NCBI GenBank assembly: GCA_030149475.1
Contig: JASBRL010000137.1
Span: 1-51,808 of the forward strand
From: Marinobacter sp.
GTDB lineage: Bacteria; Pseudomonadota; Gammaproteobacteria; Pseudomonadales; Oleiphilaceae
DNA: 51,808 bases
Direction of reading: 5' to 3'
In this document: piece after piece, positions 31,208 to 41,166 of the stretch
Layout of the letters: each line of letters starts with the position of its first letter
Numbering within the stretch: the first letter of the stretch is position 1
Notes under the pieces: model-generated
What the model was told of the DNA's origin: nothing
What the model saw: the letters and a program-made list of their open reading frames with translations, nothing else
Database searches by the model: none
Made by a program: the position numbers and the translations under genes

Positions 31208-32365
31208 ATGTTTGAACTCGTAGATAATGTCCAGCAAAACGCTGTGATCAAGGTTATCGGCGTCGGCGGCGGTGGTGGAAACGCTGTCCGGCACATGCTT
31301 AACAGTGACATCGACGGGGTAGAGTTTATCTGCGCCAACACCGATGCCCAGGCGCTGACGGATATGGGCGCCAAACAGATCATCCAGCTTGGCGGCAACA
31401 TCACCAAAGGGCTGGGCGCTGGCGCCAACCCGGAAGTGGGTCGGCAGTCCGCCATGGAAGACCGTGACCGTATCGCCGACGCACTCAAGGGGGCTGATAT
31501 GGTGTTTATTACCGCCGGTATGGGGGGTGGCACCGGTACCGGTGCGGCACCGATCGTCGCTGAAGTTGCCCGCGAGATGGGCATCCTGACCGTAGCGGTG
31601 GTGACCAAGCCGTTCTTGTTCGAGGGCGGCAAGCGGATGAAGGTCGCGGAATCTGGCCTGAAGGACCTGGAAGAGAGCGTCGACTCGCTGATCACCATTC
31701 CCAATGAAAAACTGCTGTCGGTGATGGGCAAGAAGACCAGCCTGCTGGATGCTTTCGCTGAAGCCAACAATGTATTGCTTGGCGCGGTGCAGGGCATAGC
31801 CGACCTGATTACCCGTAACGGCATGATCAACGTCGACTTTGCCGACGTGAAGACGGTGATGTCGGAGATGGGTATGGCGATGATGGGTACCGCTCGGGCG
31901 ACCGGCGAAAACCGTGCGCGGGAAGCGGCCGAGGCGGCAGTGCGCAGTCCGCTGCTGGAAGACATCAATCTCCAGGGCGCCAAGGGTATTCTGGTGAACA
32001 TTACCGCGGGTATGGACCTCAATCTGGGCGAGTTCTCGGAAGTGGGTGATATTATCCGCGAGTTCGCCTCCGATTCCGCCACCGTCGTCGTGGGTACGGT
32101 GATCGATCCGGAAATGACTGACGAACTCAAGGTCACTGTGGTCGCGACCGGACTGGGTGGAGGGGCCGAGGCGCCTTCCAAGGTCGTTGACAACACGCGC
32201 GCTCTGGACGGCAAGACCGATTATAGACAACTGGACCGTCCGGCCGTACTCCGTCGTCGGGCGGTGGCGCATGGCAACGTCGCAATCGACCAGCACAGCA
32301 ACGGTGAAGATCAGGGCGTCGATTATCTCGATATCCCGGCCTTCCTGAGGCGTCAGGCGGACTAG
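31208..32365 (+). CDS. ftsZ: Cell division protein FtsZ
   Basis: FtsZ is the tubulin-like GTPase forming the division ring. In the 385-residue protein, the GTP tubulin signature GGGTGTG is at 106-112, the N-terminal [11 protein letters not shown] at 17-27, and the T7 loop NVDFAD at 208-213. A linker of only about 50 residues follows the globular core (to about 316) and ends in the conserved tail [14 protein letters not shown], which binds FtsA and ZipA. AAGGAG sits ahead of ATG 31208. Confidence 0.98.
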   Translation: MFELVDNVQQNAVIKVIGVGGGGGNAVRHMLNSDIDGVEFICANTDAQALTDMGAKQIIQLGGNITKGLGAGANPEVGRQSAMEDRDRIADALKGADMVFITAGMGGGTGTGAAPIVAEVAREMGILTVAVVTKPFLFEGGKRMKVAESGLKDLEESVDSLITIPNEKLLSVMGKKTSLLDAFAEANNVLLGAVQGIADLITRNGMINVDFADVKTVMSEMGMAMMGTARATGENRAREAAEAAVRSPLLEDINLQGAKGILVNITAGMDLNLGEFSEVGDIIREFASDSATVVVGTVIDPEMTDELKVTVVATGLGGGAEAPSKVVDNTRALDGKTDYRQLDRPAVLRRRAVAHGNVAIDQHSNGEDQGVDYLDIPAFLRRQAD

Positions 32366-32562
32366 CGCGGTCATGAATGCGTCGTAATAGTGCACGTGGT
32401 TAATCCGCGATAGCATGAAAATCGTAGGCAGACGGGCAACGTACTGGATGACAGTTCGGTAAGTACGGATTGGTTAAATGGTATTCAGTTGCGTTTTTTG
32501 GTATCCTTCGGGCAGATTTTTGCCTAAACGATATCGTAATCTTGTGACGGATTTATGTACCG

Positions 32563-33480
32563 ATGATCAGACAACGGACGCTTAAAAACACCATCCGTGC
32601 GACCGGCGTGGGTTTGCACTCGGGTGAGAAGGTTTACCTGACGCTCAAGCCGGCACCTGCCGAAACGGGTATCGTGTTCCGACGAACCGACCTGGACCCG
32701 GCGGTTGAAATCAAGGCCAGCGCCGAGAATGTCGGCGAGACCATGCTGTCGACGACCCTGGTGAAAGACGGCGTACGTGTGGCAACGGTCGAGCATTTGC
32801 TGTCCGCCATGGCGGGTCTGGGCATTGACAACTGTTTCGTCGAATTGAGCGCGGCAGAGGTCCCGATCATGGACGGCAGTGCAGGGCCTTTTGTATTCCT
32901 GCTGCAGTCCGCCGGCATTGCCGAGCAGAATGCTGCCAAGCGGTTCATCCGTATCAAGCGTGAAGTAACGCTCGAAGAAGGTGACAAAAAGGCGACCTTT
33001 CTTCCGTTCGAGGGATTCAAGGTCAGTTTCAGTATTGATTTTGATCACCCAGTATTTAAAGGGCGTGCCCAGACCGCGACAGTGGATTTTTCCAGCACGT
33101 CGTTTGTGAAAGAGGTGAGTCGGGCCCGTACGTTCGGTTTCATGCGCGACATCGAGAAGTTGCGGGCCATGAATCTGGCGCTGGGCGGCAGTGTCGACAA
33201 CGCCATTGTGGTTGACGACTACAAAATCCTGAACGAAGACGGTCTGCGGTACGACGACGAGTTCGTCAAACACAAGGTACTGGATGCCATCGGTGATCTG
33301 TATCTGTTGGGGAACAGTCTGATTGGTGAGTTCCGTGGGATCAAGTCCGGCCACGATCTGAACAACAAGCTGCTACGCATGCTGCGTGCTGAAACCGATG
33401 CCTGGGAAGTTGTCACCTTTGACGATGAGTCTCTTGCGCCGATTTCATATATGAAGCCCGTGTTGGCGGCTGAGGCCTGA
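32563..33480 (+). CDS. lpxC: UDP-3-O-acyl-N-acetylglucosamine deacetylase
   Basis: LpxC carries out the committed step of lipid A synthesis. The 305-residue protein is the same length as E. coli. It has [32 protein letters not shown] with the zinc His, MDGSAGPF, and [14 protein letters not shown] with the second His and Asp ligands. It is separated from ftsZ by 197 bases in which I could not find a convincing promoter. The 3' end runs into a hairpin shared with dciA. Confidence 0.98.
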   Translation: MIRQRTLKNTIRATGVGLHSGEKVYLTLKPAPAETGIVFRRTDLDPAVEIKASAENVGETMLSTTLVKDGVRVATVEHLLSAMAGLGIDNCFVELSAAEVPIMDGSAGPFVFLLQSAGIAEQNAAKRFIRIKREVTLEEGDKKATFLPFEGFKVSFSIDFDHPVFKGRAQTATVDFSSTSFVKEVSRARTFGFMRDIEKLRAMNLALGGSVDNAIVVDDYKILNEDGLRYDDEFVKHKVLDAIGDLYLLGNSLIGEFRGIKSGHDLNNKLLRMLRAETDAWEVVTFDDESLAPISYMKPVLAAEA

Positions 33481-33496
33481 GGCGGGACGCCTCAGG
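33476..33496. terminator. Bidirectional hairpin holding both stop codons of lpxC and dciA
   Basis: CCTGAGGCG (33476-33484), loop GGA, and CGCCTCAGG (33488-33496) form a perfect nine-base stem. The lpxC TGA (33478-33480) is in the left arm, and the dciA TGA, read on the other strand (33492-33494), is at the mirror position in the right arm. There is no T-run, so strict intrinsic termination is doubtful; it may protect 3' ends or act with Rho. Confidence 0.6.
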
Positions 33497-33938
33497 TCCG
33501 GACGTGGCTAGCGAGTTTTTCGAGAACCTCGCGTAAGTTTTTATCCTTCGTGTGCCCGGCTTCCTCTTCGAGGAGTCGGGCATTTTCGTTGCTGAGCGGT
33601 ACGCGCGCCAGGGCGGGACGCTCGCTGAATCGTGGCGGAGTGACTTTCACCTTGAGCCGCCAGACAAAGTGGAACAGTTCCTCCTTCCTGATGCTTGCCA
33701 TAAGGTCATGCTGGCGCAGTCTGAGCTGACTGGCCACGGCTGACGAGTCGGCGCTCAGGGTCAGGTCACCGTCATGGACGGAGACGAAGCGGACGCCCCG
33801 ACGGAGCTTGTCCGGCAGACACCTGAGAAGATGACGCTCGGCGTCCTGATGGGCCTCCGCGCGAGCCAGCAACTGTCGCAGTGTCGGTGCCTGGGTGGCA
33901 TCGTCGGAGCGTAGACTGAGTCCGGATTTCTTTTTCAT
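33492..33938 (-). CDS. dciA: DciA (DUF721) replicative helicase loader/operator
   Basis: DciA is the ancestral partner of DnaB in bacteria that lack the phage-derived DnaC or DnaI loaders. The 148-residue protein has the DUF721 pattern: PTLRQLLARAEAHQ, HLLRCLPDKLRRGVRFVSV, and DLTLSADSSAVASQLRLRQ in the KH-like domain, followed by a charged, probably disordered C-terminal part. From memory, P. aeruginosa has DciA at the same place, next to lpxC. It is convergent with lpxC, 11 bases apart, and divergent from the M23 gene. Confidence 0.88.
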   Translation of the reverse strand: MKKKSGLSLRSDDATQAPTLRQLLARAEAHQDAERHLLRCLPDKLRRGVRFVSVHDGDLTLSADSSAVASQLRLRQHDLMASIRKEELFHFVWRLKVKVTPPRFSERPALARVPLSNENARLLEEEAGHTKDKNLREVLEKLASHVRT

Positions 33939-34260
33939 GACTGAGGGGAAACTCGACTCGACGGGTTACGATTGGTTACACTTCGGCACGGTTTATCGGT
34001 CATGCCTGTATTACACTCTTTTTACCTTGCACTCGGGTGAATGTCCATGTCGCCGGTAGTGATGTGCGTCGATGGCCCGCCTGACTGCATATCTGAGGAA
34101 TCCTGATCAAAGGTTCCCTGATTTGACATGCTGCCTGGATTGAGTTGTCGGGAGCAAAACCCGCAATCCGGTGATGGATGACTTGCAGGATCAGTCGGTT
34201 AACGAGAGGTGCACAATCAGGGATGGATGGTGCGACTTTCCTATGAATCCAGATCGCTCT
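33939..34260. other. Divergent gap between dciA and the M23 peptidase
   Basis: This 322-base region should hold promoters for both genes. I see A/T-rich stretches around 34008-34024 but no hexamer pair good enough to call. In-frame start codons for the M23 gene occur from 34171, so part of it may be coding if an upstream start is used. Confidence 0.4.
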
Positions 34261-35202
34261 ATGAACATTATCTTTGTGGGGAAAAAGCACGGCCAGTCCC
34301 GCGTTGTTGCGCTCAACGCGTCCACCGCGATCGCGCTGGTCGTTACGGTCCTGGCCATAGCGGCCGGGTCGGCATGGCTGGGCTACCGCTTTGCTCCCGG
34401 TACCCTGGCGACGGAACAACCCGCTCTGGTGGACTCCACCGTTATCCGGCAGTGGCAGTCACGGATTAACGACCAGCGCTTGCAACTGGGCCGCCTCAGT
34501 GAAACCAGCCGACAGCAGATAGATGCTCTGACCCTGCGGCTGGGACAGATGCAGGGTCGCCTGCTGCGCCTGGATGCTCTGGGGCAGCGCTTTATCGACT
34601 CGGGATTGGTCGCCAGTGATGAATTCAACTTCGATCAGCCTGCGGCTGTCGGTGGACCACAGGATGCTCTGGATGGCGATTCGTTCTCGGCGCCCGAACT
34701 GTCGCAAATGATCGATCAGCTCAGCGCACAACTGGATGACCGCGAGAAACAGCTAAGACTGCTGGATAGTCTTATGTCCCGTAAAAAAATCGAAGATGAT
34801 CGGTTTGTGGCCGGCCGACCAATCACCTGGGGTTGGCTGTCTTCTCACTATGGTTATCGTTCGGATCCCTTCACCGGGCGCCGTGCCTGGCACGATGGCG
34901 TTGACCTTGCGGGCAAAGAAGGCAGCGATGTAATTGCGGTAGCCGCCGGTGTTGTGACCTGGGCTGGTAAGCGCAGTGGCTACGGTAATCTCGTGGAAAT
35001 TGATCATGGTGATGGCCTGACGACCCGTTACGGCCACAACAAGGCGGTCAAGGTGTCCGTCGGCGATGTCGTTCAGAAGGGGCAGGTTATCGGGTTGATG
35101 GGCAGTACCGGTCGTTCCACCGGCCCCCACGTGCATTTTGAAGTGCGCCGTAATGACCGTAGCCTGAACCCGGAAAAATATATCCAGCGCGCCAGTCGTT
35201 AA
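34261..35202 (+). CDS. M23 family (LytM-type) peptidoglycan endopeptidase
   Basis: A 313-residue envelope protein. An N-terminal membrane segment (about 21-43, ALNASTAIALVVTVLAIAAG), a coiled-coil region (about 57-115 and 145-175), then a C-terminal M23 domain. Zinc ligands and catalytic histidines are intact: HDGVD (His211, Asp215), RYGHN, and HVHFE (His290, His292), so it should be an active endopeptidase rather than an EnvC-type activator. ATG 34261 starts the family-like MNIIFVGKKHG; ATG 34243 and starts at 34171-34174 are in frame, and none has a good ribosome site. Pseudomonads have a similar gene between dciA and secA. Its physiological role is not known to me. Confidence 0.88.
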   Translation: MNIIFVGKKHGQSRVVALNASTAIALVVTVLAIAAGSAWLGYRFAPGTLATEQPALVDSTVIRQWQSRINDQRLQLGRLSETSRQQIDALTLRLGQMQGRLLRLDALGQRFIDSGLVASDEFNFDQPAAVGGPQDALDGDSFSAPELSQMIDQLSAQLDDREKQLRLLDSLMSRKKIEDDRFVAGRPITWGWLSSHYGYRSDPFTGRRAWHDGVDLAGKEGSDVIAVAAGVVTWAGKRSGYGNLVEIDHGDGLTTRYGHNKAVKVSVGDVVQKGQVIGLMGSTGRSTGPHVHFEVRRNDRSLNPEKYIQRASR

Positions 35203-35442
35203 GGAAGCGCTGATCGATTGCCGGCGCCCCGCCGGGAAAGGCGAGGCTCTTACTGGCGAGCGCACCCCTGATGCAGCACGTTCAGGTCGTACCAAAGCCT
35301 GCGGACATGACGCAGGCACTTCCGTGACGCTCCTGGCTGTTCACCGCTTCCCCGGAGCTGGACGTCTGGCGGGTTTGCACGGCTGATACACAGCAAAGCC
35401 CCGGCTATGCCCGGGAATGTCGCCAGTGTACGGGGTCTCCTT
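35203..35442. other. Gap between the M23 gene and the secA promoter
   Basis: No convincing open frame; in particular, no SecM-like peptide. Two hairpins are visible: CCGGC/GCCGG just after the M23 stop and a perfect seven-base stem GCCTGCG (35297-35303) with CGCAGGC (35311-35317). Neither is followed by T residues. Confidence 0.45.
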
Positions 35443-35470
35443 TTGTCCTTCCGTTAAATAGGGTTAGAAT
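35443..35470 (+). promoter_or_regulatory. Promoter of secA
   Basis: TTGTCC (35443-35448), a 16-base spacer and TAGAAT (35465-35470). Transcription would begin near 35477 with a leader of about 120 nt. Confidence 0.55.
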
Positions 35471-35547
35471 GCCGTCTTCAGCGGAGCGGGTGAAACGTCG
35501 GGCCAATATCCAGTGTCTGTTCAGTGCGCCTGTCCGGGACCGTGCGT

Positions 35548-35576
35548 CCGTTTGTAGAAACGGAACGCTCTCCGTT
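35548..35576 (+). promoter_or_regulatory. Two mutually exclusive hairpins in the secA leader
   Basis: CCGTTT (35548-35553) pairs with AAACGG (35558-35563). AACGGA (35559-35564) alternatively pairs with TCCGTT (35571-35576). Both use AACGG at 35559-35563, so only one can form at a time. The structure ends 20 bases before the secA start codon. Regulation is inferred only from position. Confidence 0.45.
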
Positions 35577-35596
35577 AACCAGAGAAGCAGTGGTCT

Positions 35597-38338
35597 ATGT
35601 TCACAAAGCTTGCAACGAAAATGTTCGGCAGTAAAAACGCTCGCGAAATCAAGCGAATGCGGAAAGTGGTTGCGCGAATCAACGAGCTTGAAGAAGCGGT
35701 CGGTGGATTGCCGGATGTGGAGTTGCAAGGGAAAACCTTAGAGTTCCGTCGTCGGCTTGACGAGGGAGAAACCCTGGATCAGTTGCTGCCTGAAGCGTTT
35801 GCGACCGTCCGCGAGGCCAGTCGCCGCGCCATGGGTATGCGTCATTTCGACGTGCAGTTGATCGGCGGGATTACGCTTCATGAAGGTCACATTGCCGAGA
35901 TGAAGACCGGTGAGGGTAAAACCCTGGTGGCAACCGCCGCGGTCTATCTCAACGCACTGGGCGGCAAAGGTGTTCATGTGGTGACAGTGAACGACTATCT
36001 GGCAAGCCGGGACGCGGAGTGGATGGGCAAGCTCTACCGTTTTCTCGGGCTGCAGGTTGGCGTCATTGTCGCTGGTCAGTCACCGGAAGAAAAACGTGCG
36101 GCCTATAGTGCCGACATTACCTACGGTACCAACAACGAATTCGGCTTCGATTACCTGCGCGACAATATGGCGTTCAGTACCGCCGACAAAGTCCAGCGCG
36201 GCCTGAACTATGCGATTGTGGACGAAGTCGACTCGATCCTGATTGATGAGGCCAGGACGCCGCTGATTATCTCCGGTGCTGCTGAAGACAGCTCCCGCAT
36301 GTACCGGGAGGTGAATGAGCTGGTGCCGAATCTTGAGAAAGGTGAAATGCCCGAAGAGGGGGAGCCCGACGGTGATTTCACGGTGGACGAAAAAACCCGT
36401 CAGGTTGAACTGACTGAGGCGGGCCATGAAAAAGTCGAACGGTTGCTGGCCGAGCGCGGGTTGCTGGAAGAGGGTGAGAATCTCTATTCCGCCACCAATC
36501 TGAGCCTGCTGCATCACGTGCATTCTGCCCTGCGCGCCCATCATCTGTTTCAGAAGGATGTCGATTACATCGTGCAGAGCGACCAGGTGGTGATCGTTGA
36601 CGAACACACGGGTCGTACGATGCCCGGCCGGCGCTGGAGCGAAGGCCTGCACCAGGCGATTGAAGCAAAGGAAAAAGTCAACATTCAGGCCGAGAGTCAG
36701 ACTCTGGCCTCTACAACATTCCAGAACTACTTCCGTCTATACGACAAGCTCGCTGGTATGACCGGCACCGCCGACACCGAAGCCTTCGAGTTCCGCCAGA
36801 TTTACGGGCTGGACGTCGTGGTTATCCCGCCGAACAAACCGATCCAGCGCATTGATTACAACGACCTGATCTACCTGACCCAGGAAGAGAAATTCCACGC
36901 CATCATTGACGAGATCAAGGACGTAACTGCAGAGGGCCGGCCGATCCTGGTAGGTACCGCGTCCATCGAGGCGTCCGAACTGCTGTCGATGCTGCTCAAC
37001 AAGGTCAAAATTGAGCACAAGATACTGAACGCCAAACAGCATGAAAGCGAAGCCCAGGTGATTGCCCAGGCGGGTAGCCCTGGCGCAGTCACCATCGCGA
37101 CCAATATGGCCGGCCGGGGCACGGACATTGTACTCGGGGGCAACTGGGAGCACGAGGTAGCGGCCCTGGACAGCCCCGATGAGGAAACGGTCGCCAGGAT
37201 CAAGGCGGCCTGGACCGAACGCCACAATCAGGTGCTGGAAGCCGGCGGCCTCCACATCGTGGGGACCGAGCGTCACGAATCCCGTCGTATTGATAACCAG
37301 CTACGGGGGCGTGCCGGCCGTCAGGGCGATCCGGGGTCTTCCCGCTTTTTCCTGTCTCTGGAAGATAACCTGATGCGGATTTTTGCGCCGGATCGGGTGA
37401 AAAACATCATGCAGGCCATGGGCATGAAAAAAGGCGAGGCCATCGAGCATCGCATGGTCACCAACGCCATTGAAAAATCACAGCGCAAGGTTGAAGGGCG
37501 CAACTTTGACATGCGGAAGACGTTGCTGGAATACGATGACGTCGCCAATGATCAGCGTACGGTGATCTATGAGCAACGCAATGAAGTGATGTCCTCGGAC
37601 GACATTTCCGACATGGTCACGACCATTCGGGCCGATGTTGTCGATTCGGTTATCAGCGAGTTCATCCCGCCGCAGAGCATGGCTGAACAGTGGGATATTG
37701 CCGGACTTGAGGCACAGCTCCAGTCGGAGCTGGCGATTGATCTGCCGGTTCAGCAGTGGCTGGATGAAGACAACCAACTGTTTGAGGAAACCCTGCGCCA
37801 GCGAATTCTGGACGAGGTGGTGACGGCGTACGAACGCAAGGAAGACGTCGTTGGCGCCGAACCCATGCGAAATTTCGAGAAACAGGTCTTCCTGCAGGTT
37901 ATGGATACGCTGTGGAAAGAGCACCTGTCGAACATGGACCATCTGCGCCGTGGCATCCATCTGCGTGGGTATGCGCAGAAGAACCCGAAGCAGGAATACA
38001 AACGGGAGGCCTTCAACCTGTTTGAAGACATGCTCGATACCATGAAGCGGGATGTTACCCGTGTACTCTGTCATGTGAAGGTCCAGACCCAGGAAGAAAT
38101 GGACGAAGTAGAACGCCGCCGCAAGGCGGAACTCGAGCGTCAGCTTGCGGCGGCCAACCTGCAGCACGAGCAGACCAGCGCTGCCGGTGAGGCTGGCACC
38201 GCGAACGGACCCGGGGACGCCGAGCAGAACGCCATCCCGGAAACCTTTGTACGCCAGGAGCGGAAGGTCGGGCGCAATGAGCCCTGTCCCTGCGGGTCAG
38301 GTAAGAAATACAAGCAATGTCATGGCAAGGTGAGTTGA
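35597..38338 (+). CDS. secA: Protein translocase ATPase SecA
   Basis: SecA drives export through SecYEG. The 913-residue protein (E. coli 901) has Walker A GEGKT (105-109), the [19 protein letters not shown]-like box, the preprotein crosslinking domain, the second NBD with [15 protein letters not shown] and [15 protein letters not shown], and the C-terminal zinc motif with Cys897, Cys899, Cys908 and His909 that binds SecB and ribosomes. The ribosome site is weak. It ends in an intrinsic terminator. Confidence 0.98.
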   Translation: MFTKLATKMFGSKNAREIKRMRKVVARINELEEAVGGLPDVELQGKTLEFRRRLDEGETLDQLLPEAFATVREASRRAMGMRHFDVQLIGGITLHEGHIAEMKTGEGKTLVATAAVYLNALGGKGVHVVTVNDYLASRDAEWMGKLYRFLGLQVGVIVAGQSPEEKRAAYSADITYGTNNEFGFDYLRDNMAFSTADKVQRGLNYAIVDEVDSILIDEARTPLIISGAAEDSSRMYREVNELVPNLEKGEMPEEGEPDGDFTVDEKTRQVELTEAGHEKVERLLAERGLLEEGENLYSATNLSLLHHVHSALRAHHLFQKDVDYIVQSDQVVIVDEHTGRTMPGRRWSEGLHQAIEAKEKVNIQAESQTLASTTFQNYFRLYDKLAGMTGTADTEAFEFRQIYGLDVVVIPPNKPIQRIDYNDLIYLTQEEKFHAIIDEIKDVTAEGRPILVGTASIEASELLSMLLNKVKIEHKILNAKQHESEAQVIAQAGSPGAVTIATNMAGRGTDIVLGGNWEHEVAALDSPDEETVARIKAAWTERHNQVLEAGGLHIVGTERHESRRIDNQLRGRAGRQGDPGSSRFFLSLEDNLMRIFAPDRVKNIMQAMGMKKGEAIEHRMVTNAIEKSQRKVEGRNFDMRKTLLEYDDVANDQRTVIYEQRNEVMSSDDISDMVTTIRADVVDSVISEFIPPQSMAEQWDIAGLEAQLQSELAIDLPVQQWLDEDNQLFEETLRQRILDEVVTAYERKEDVVGAEPMRNFEKQVFLQVMDTLWKEHLSNMDHLRRGIHLRGYAQKNPKQEYKREAFNLFEDMLDTMKRDVTRVLCHVKVQTQEEMDEVERRRKAELERQLAAANLQHEQTSAAGEAGTANGPGDAEQNAIPETFVRQERKVGRNEPCPCGSGKKYKQCHGKVS

Positions 38339-38382
38339 CCGGGACATTGACTGTAAGGTGCCCGAAGCGTTCGTTTCGCAGA

Positions 38383-38417
38383 GCCCGCAGCCTGAAACTC
38401 CGGGCCGCGGGTTTTTT
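38383..38417 (+). terminator. Rho-independent terminator of secA
   Basis: CCCGC (38384-38388) pairs with GCGGG (38407-38411), with an inner GCC/GGC pairing, followed by six T residues (38412-38417). Confidence 0.85.
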
Positions 38418-38482
38418 AGTCGTCGGCGGGCTGTTCAATAAGTGCTGCCGCCGAGTCCCATGACATCAAAAGGAGAGACAGG

Positions 38483-39700
38483 ATGGCGGTAGGGTTGGGG
38501 CCGTTACCGGAATTTTTTCCCGTCGCAGGGCTCCGGATAGGTATTGCCAGTGCCGGCATCAAAAAGCCCGGGCGAAAAGACGTGGTGGTGTTCGAACTGG
38601 CAGCGGGCAGCCGGGTGGCCGGTATATTTACCCGCAACCAGTTCTGTGCTGCGCCGGTGACGCTGTGTCGTAAACACCTGAGTTCAGGTGCTCCCCGCTA
38701 CCTGCTGATCAATACCGGCAACGCCAATGCGGGCACAGGTGATCGCGGGTTGATCGATGCACGGGCCTGCTGCGCCGCGCTGGCCGAGGCTGCGGGGGTC
38801 ACCGAAACCGAGGTGCTGCCGTTCTCCACCGGGGTGATCGGTGAGCCGTTACCGGTCAATAAGATTGTTCCGGTGTTGCCCGATGCTCTGTCGGCGCTGG
38901 CGGACAACAACTGGGCCGATGCGGCCCGGGGCATCATGACGACCGACACCCTGCCCAAAGGTGCAACGCGCCAGCTTGAACTGGACGGTCGCCTGGTCAC
39001 TATTTCGGGCATCAGCAAGGGCGCGGGGATGATTCGCCCGAACATGGCCACCATGCTTGGTTTTATTGCCACCGACGCCCCGATCGCACCAGCGGTTTTA
39101 CAGAGTCTTGCCTCGGAGTTGGGTGAGGTCTCTTTCAACCGAATTACCATCGATGGGGATACCTCGACCAACGACGCCTGTATGCTGATGGCAACCGGTG
39201 CGGCCGGTGGCGATGAGATCGGCCCGAACAGCCCTTGTCTGCCGGCACTGACCGACGCCCTGCGTGAGATTTACATGACTCTGGCTCACGCCATTGTCCG
39301 TGATGGAGAAGGCGCTACCAAGTTCATTACGATCGACGTGAGTGGCGCGGCGACTCACGCCGAGGCGTTGGATGTTGCCTACACGGTCGCCCATTCTCCG
39401 CTGGTAAAAACCGCCCTGTACGCGTCCGATCCCAACTGGGGCCGGATACTGGCGGCGGTAGGGCGTGCTGGTGTGCCGGATCTTGACCTCCGAGCGCTCA
39501 CCCTGACGCTGAACGACGTCTGTCTGGTCCGGGACGGTGGGCGTGCGCCGGACTACAGCGAAGAAAAAGGCCAGGCCGTGATGGATCAGGCGGAGATCAC
39601 CCTTGGCGTGCACCTTAACCGGGGCACGGTTCGGGAGCGGGTCTGGACCTGTGATTTTTCCCACGACTACGTGACCATCAACGCCGAATACAGGACCTGA
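38483..39700 (+). CDS. argJ: Bifunctional glutamate N-acetyltransferase/ornithine acetyltransferase
   Basis: ArgJ transfers acetyl from N-acetylornithine to glutamate in the cyclic arginine pathway and may also use acetyl-CoA. The 405-residue precursor cleaves itself before the nucleophilic Thr190 in KGAGMIRPNMATML. Other family blocks are INTGNANAGTG, FSTGVIGEPLP, and ASDPNWGRILAAVGR. GGAGAGACAGG precedes ATG 38483. It follows secA as in Pseudomonas; the next gene starts four bases after the stop. Confidence 0.97.
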   Translation: MAVGLGPLPEFFPVAGLRIGIASAGIKKPGRKDVVVFELAAGSRVAGIFTRNQFCAAPVTLCRKHLSSGAPRYLLINTGNANAGTGDRGLIDARACCAALAEAAGVTETEVLPFSTGVIGEPLPVNKIVPVLPDALSALADNNWADAARGIMTTDTLPKGATRQLELDGRLVTISGISKGAGMIRPNMATMLGFIATDAPIAPAVLQSLASELGEVSFNRITIDGDTSTNDACMLMATGAAGGDEIGPNSPCLPALTDALREIYMTLAHAIVRDGEGATKFITIDVSGAATHAEALDVAYTVAHSPLVKTALYASDPNWGRILAAVGRAGVPDLDLRALTLTLNDVCLVRDGGRAPDYSEEKGQAVMDQAEITLGVHLNRGTVRERVWTCDFSHDYVTINAEYRT

Positions 39701-39704
39701 CGTT

Positions 39705-40643
39705 GTGACGGTCGTGCATGTGGCGGTCGCCGTAATCCGTCGCGATAAGCGGGTTCTGGTGGCCAGGCGCCCCGGTCATCTTCATCAGGGGGGGCTGCTG
39801 GAGTTTCCCGGTGGCAAAGTCGAGCCGGGAGAATCCGTGCAGCGGGCTCTGGTCCGGGAAATCGCCGAGGAAACAGATCTTCAGCTTGATCCGGAGCGTT
39901 TGCAGCCGCTGATAGTGATTCGCCATGATTATGGCGACAAACAGGTATTGCTGGATGTCTGGCAAACCAGCGATGTGAGGGGAACGCCGCGCGGACTGGA
40001 AGGTCAATGGGTGGACTGGTGCGATGTCCGCACCCTGCGGGCGGCGGATTTCCCGGCGGCCAACCATGCCATTCTTCGCGCACTCACCCTGCCTCCGGCC
40101 TATTGCATTACCGGCCCGTGCGCGACAGTTGAAGCGGGTATCATCCGGTTGCAACGACAGTTGACCTACCACTGCCCCGCGATGGTTCTGTTGCGGGCGC
40201 CATGGCTTGAACCGTCGGAGTACGGTCGTTTCGCGGTGGCGGCGGGTGATCTGTGCCGACACAGCGGGGCCCGGTTGATCCTGCACGGAGATCCTTCTGT
40301 ACTGGACAGTGCACCAGCGGATGGTCTCCATCTTCCGTGGCGCCTTGCGGCGGCACTGGGCACGCGACCGGTGCCTGGGGATTGCCTGCTAGCCGTGTCC
40401 TGCCACGACCAGGAACAGCTGACTCAGGCGGCCCGGCTGGATGCCGATTTCGCAACCCTGGGTCCGGTTCACCCTACCGCAAGCCATCCGGGCGTACCTG
40501 TGCTTGGCTGGTCAGGCTTCGAAGCGCTCGCGGCGCAGGCGACCATGCCTGTCTACGCCCTGGGCGGACTGGGATTTACTGATCAATCCCTGGCGGTGAG
40601 CCAGGGTGCCCAGGGTGTTGCCGGTATTGGTTGCTGGTGGTGA
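39705..40643 (+). CDS. Nudix hydrolase fused to a ThiE-like (thiamine phosphate synthase) domain
   Basis: A 312-residue two-domain protein. Residues 1-130 are a MutT-type Nudix domain with GGKVEPGE (36-43) and REIAEETDL (51-59); the box has Asp58 where glycine is canonical. Residues 131-312 resemble ThiE, from AYCITGP through [33 protein letters not shown] and YALGGL. The ThiE Asn-Asp pair that handles metal and pyrophosphate is replaced by LHGDP, and the GQED segment by PWRL, so TMP synthase activity is doubtful. The architecture is known in pseudomonads next to argJ. The start is GTG 39705. The role may be oxidised-nucleotide sanitation or thiamine salvage; both are guesses. Confidence 0.9.
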   Translation: MTVVHVAVAVIRRDKRVLVARRPGHLHQGGLLEFPGGKVEPGESVQRALVREIAEETDLQLDPERLQPLIVIRHDYGDKQVLLDVWQTSDVRGTPRGLEGQWVDWCDVRTLRAADFPAANHAILRALTLPPAYCITGPCATVEAGIIRLQRQLTYHCPAMVLLRAPWLEPSEYGRFAVAAGDLCRHSGARLILHGDPSVLDSAPADGLHLPWRLAAALGTRPVPGDCLLAVSCHDQEQLTQAARLDADFATLGPVHPTASHPGVPVLGWSGFEALAAQATMPVYALGGLGFTDQSLAVSQGAQGVAGIGCWW

Positions 40644-40689
40644 GCGGGTTTCTGGTATGCTGGTTGAAAGTGATTCATCAGGAGTATTT

Positions 40690-41166
40690 GTGAGCGAATT
40701 GACTCACCTGGATAAACAGGGCGCTGCCCGCATGGTGGATGTGTCGGCTAAAGATCAGACGGTCCGCGAGGCCCGCGCTGAGGCGACCATCCGTTTGGAG
40801 GCCACAACGCTGGCGATGATCGTCGATGGTCAGCACCCCAAAGGTGATGTGCTGGCGGTGTCCCGTATTGCCGGCATTATGGCGGCCAAAAAAACCCACG
40901 ATCTTATTCCGCTGTGCCACGCGCTCAACCTCAGTTCGGTGAGCGTGACGCTGACGCCCGTCGACGATCCTGCGTCGATCCACATTGAAACCCGCTGTAA
41001 GCTGACCGGGCAGACCGGGGTGGAAATGGAGGCCCTGACCGCCGCCAGTGTGGCGGCGCTGACCCTGTACGACATGTGCAAAGCCGTTGACAGGGGAATG
41101 GTCATTGACGGTGTCCGGCTGCTTGAGAAAAAAGGTGGTCGCAGTGGGCACTGGCAGGTAGCGTGA
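40690..41166 (+). CDS. moaC: Cyclic pyranopterin monophosphate synthase
   Basis: MoaC converts 3',8-cyclo-GTP to cyclic pyranopterin in molybdenum cofactor synthesis. The 158-residue protein has [32 protein letters not shown], and [26 protein letters not shown] 40690 has AGGAG at 40680-40684; the frame is open upstream inside the previous gene but those residues are non-homologous. It overlaps moaA by one base. Confidence 0.96.
   Translation: MSELTHLDKQGAARMVDVSAKDQTVREARAEATIRLEATTLAMIVDGQHPKGDVLAVSRIAGIMAAKKTHDLIPLCHALNLSSVSVTLTPVDDPASIHIETRCKLTGQTGVEMEALTAASVAALTLYDMCKAVDRGMVIDGVRLLEKKGGRSGHWQVA

Noticed and set aside
31066..32416. Two long antisense frames (382 and 440 codons) opposite ftsZ
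   Set aside because: They lie wholly over a highly conserved gene; such open antisense frames are expected from GC-rich codon use and show no recognisable family.
35273..35329. Short frame (18 codons) before secA as a SecM equivalent
   Set aside because: No signal peptide and no arrest motif; it lies upstream of the proposed secA promoter.
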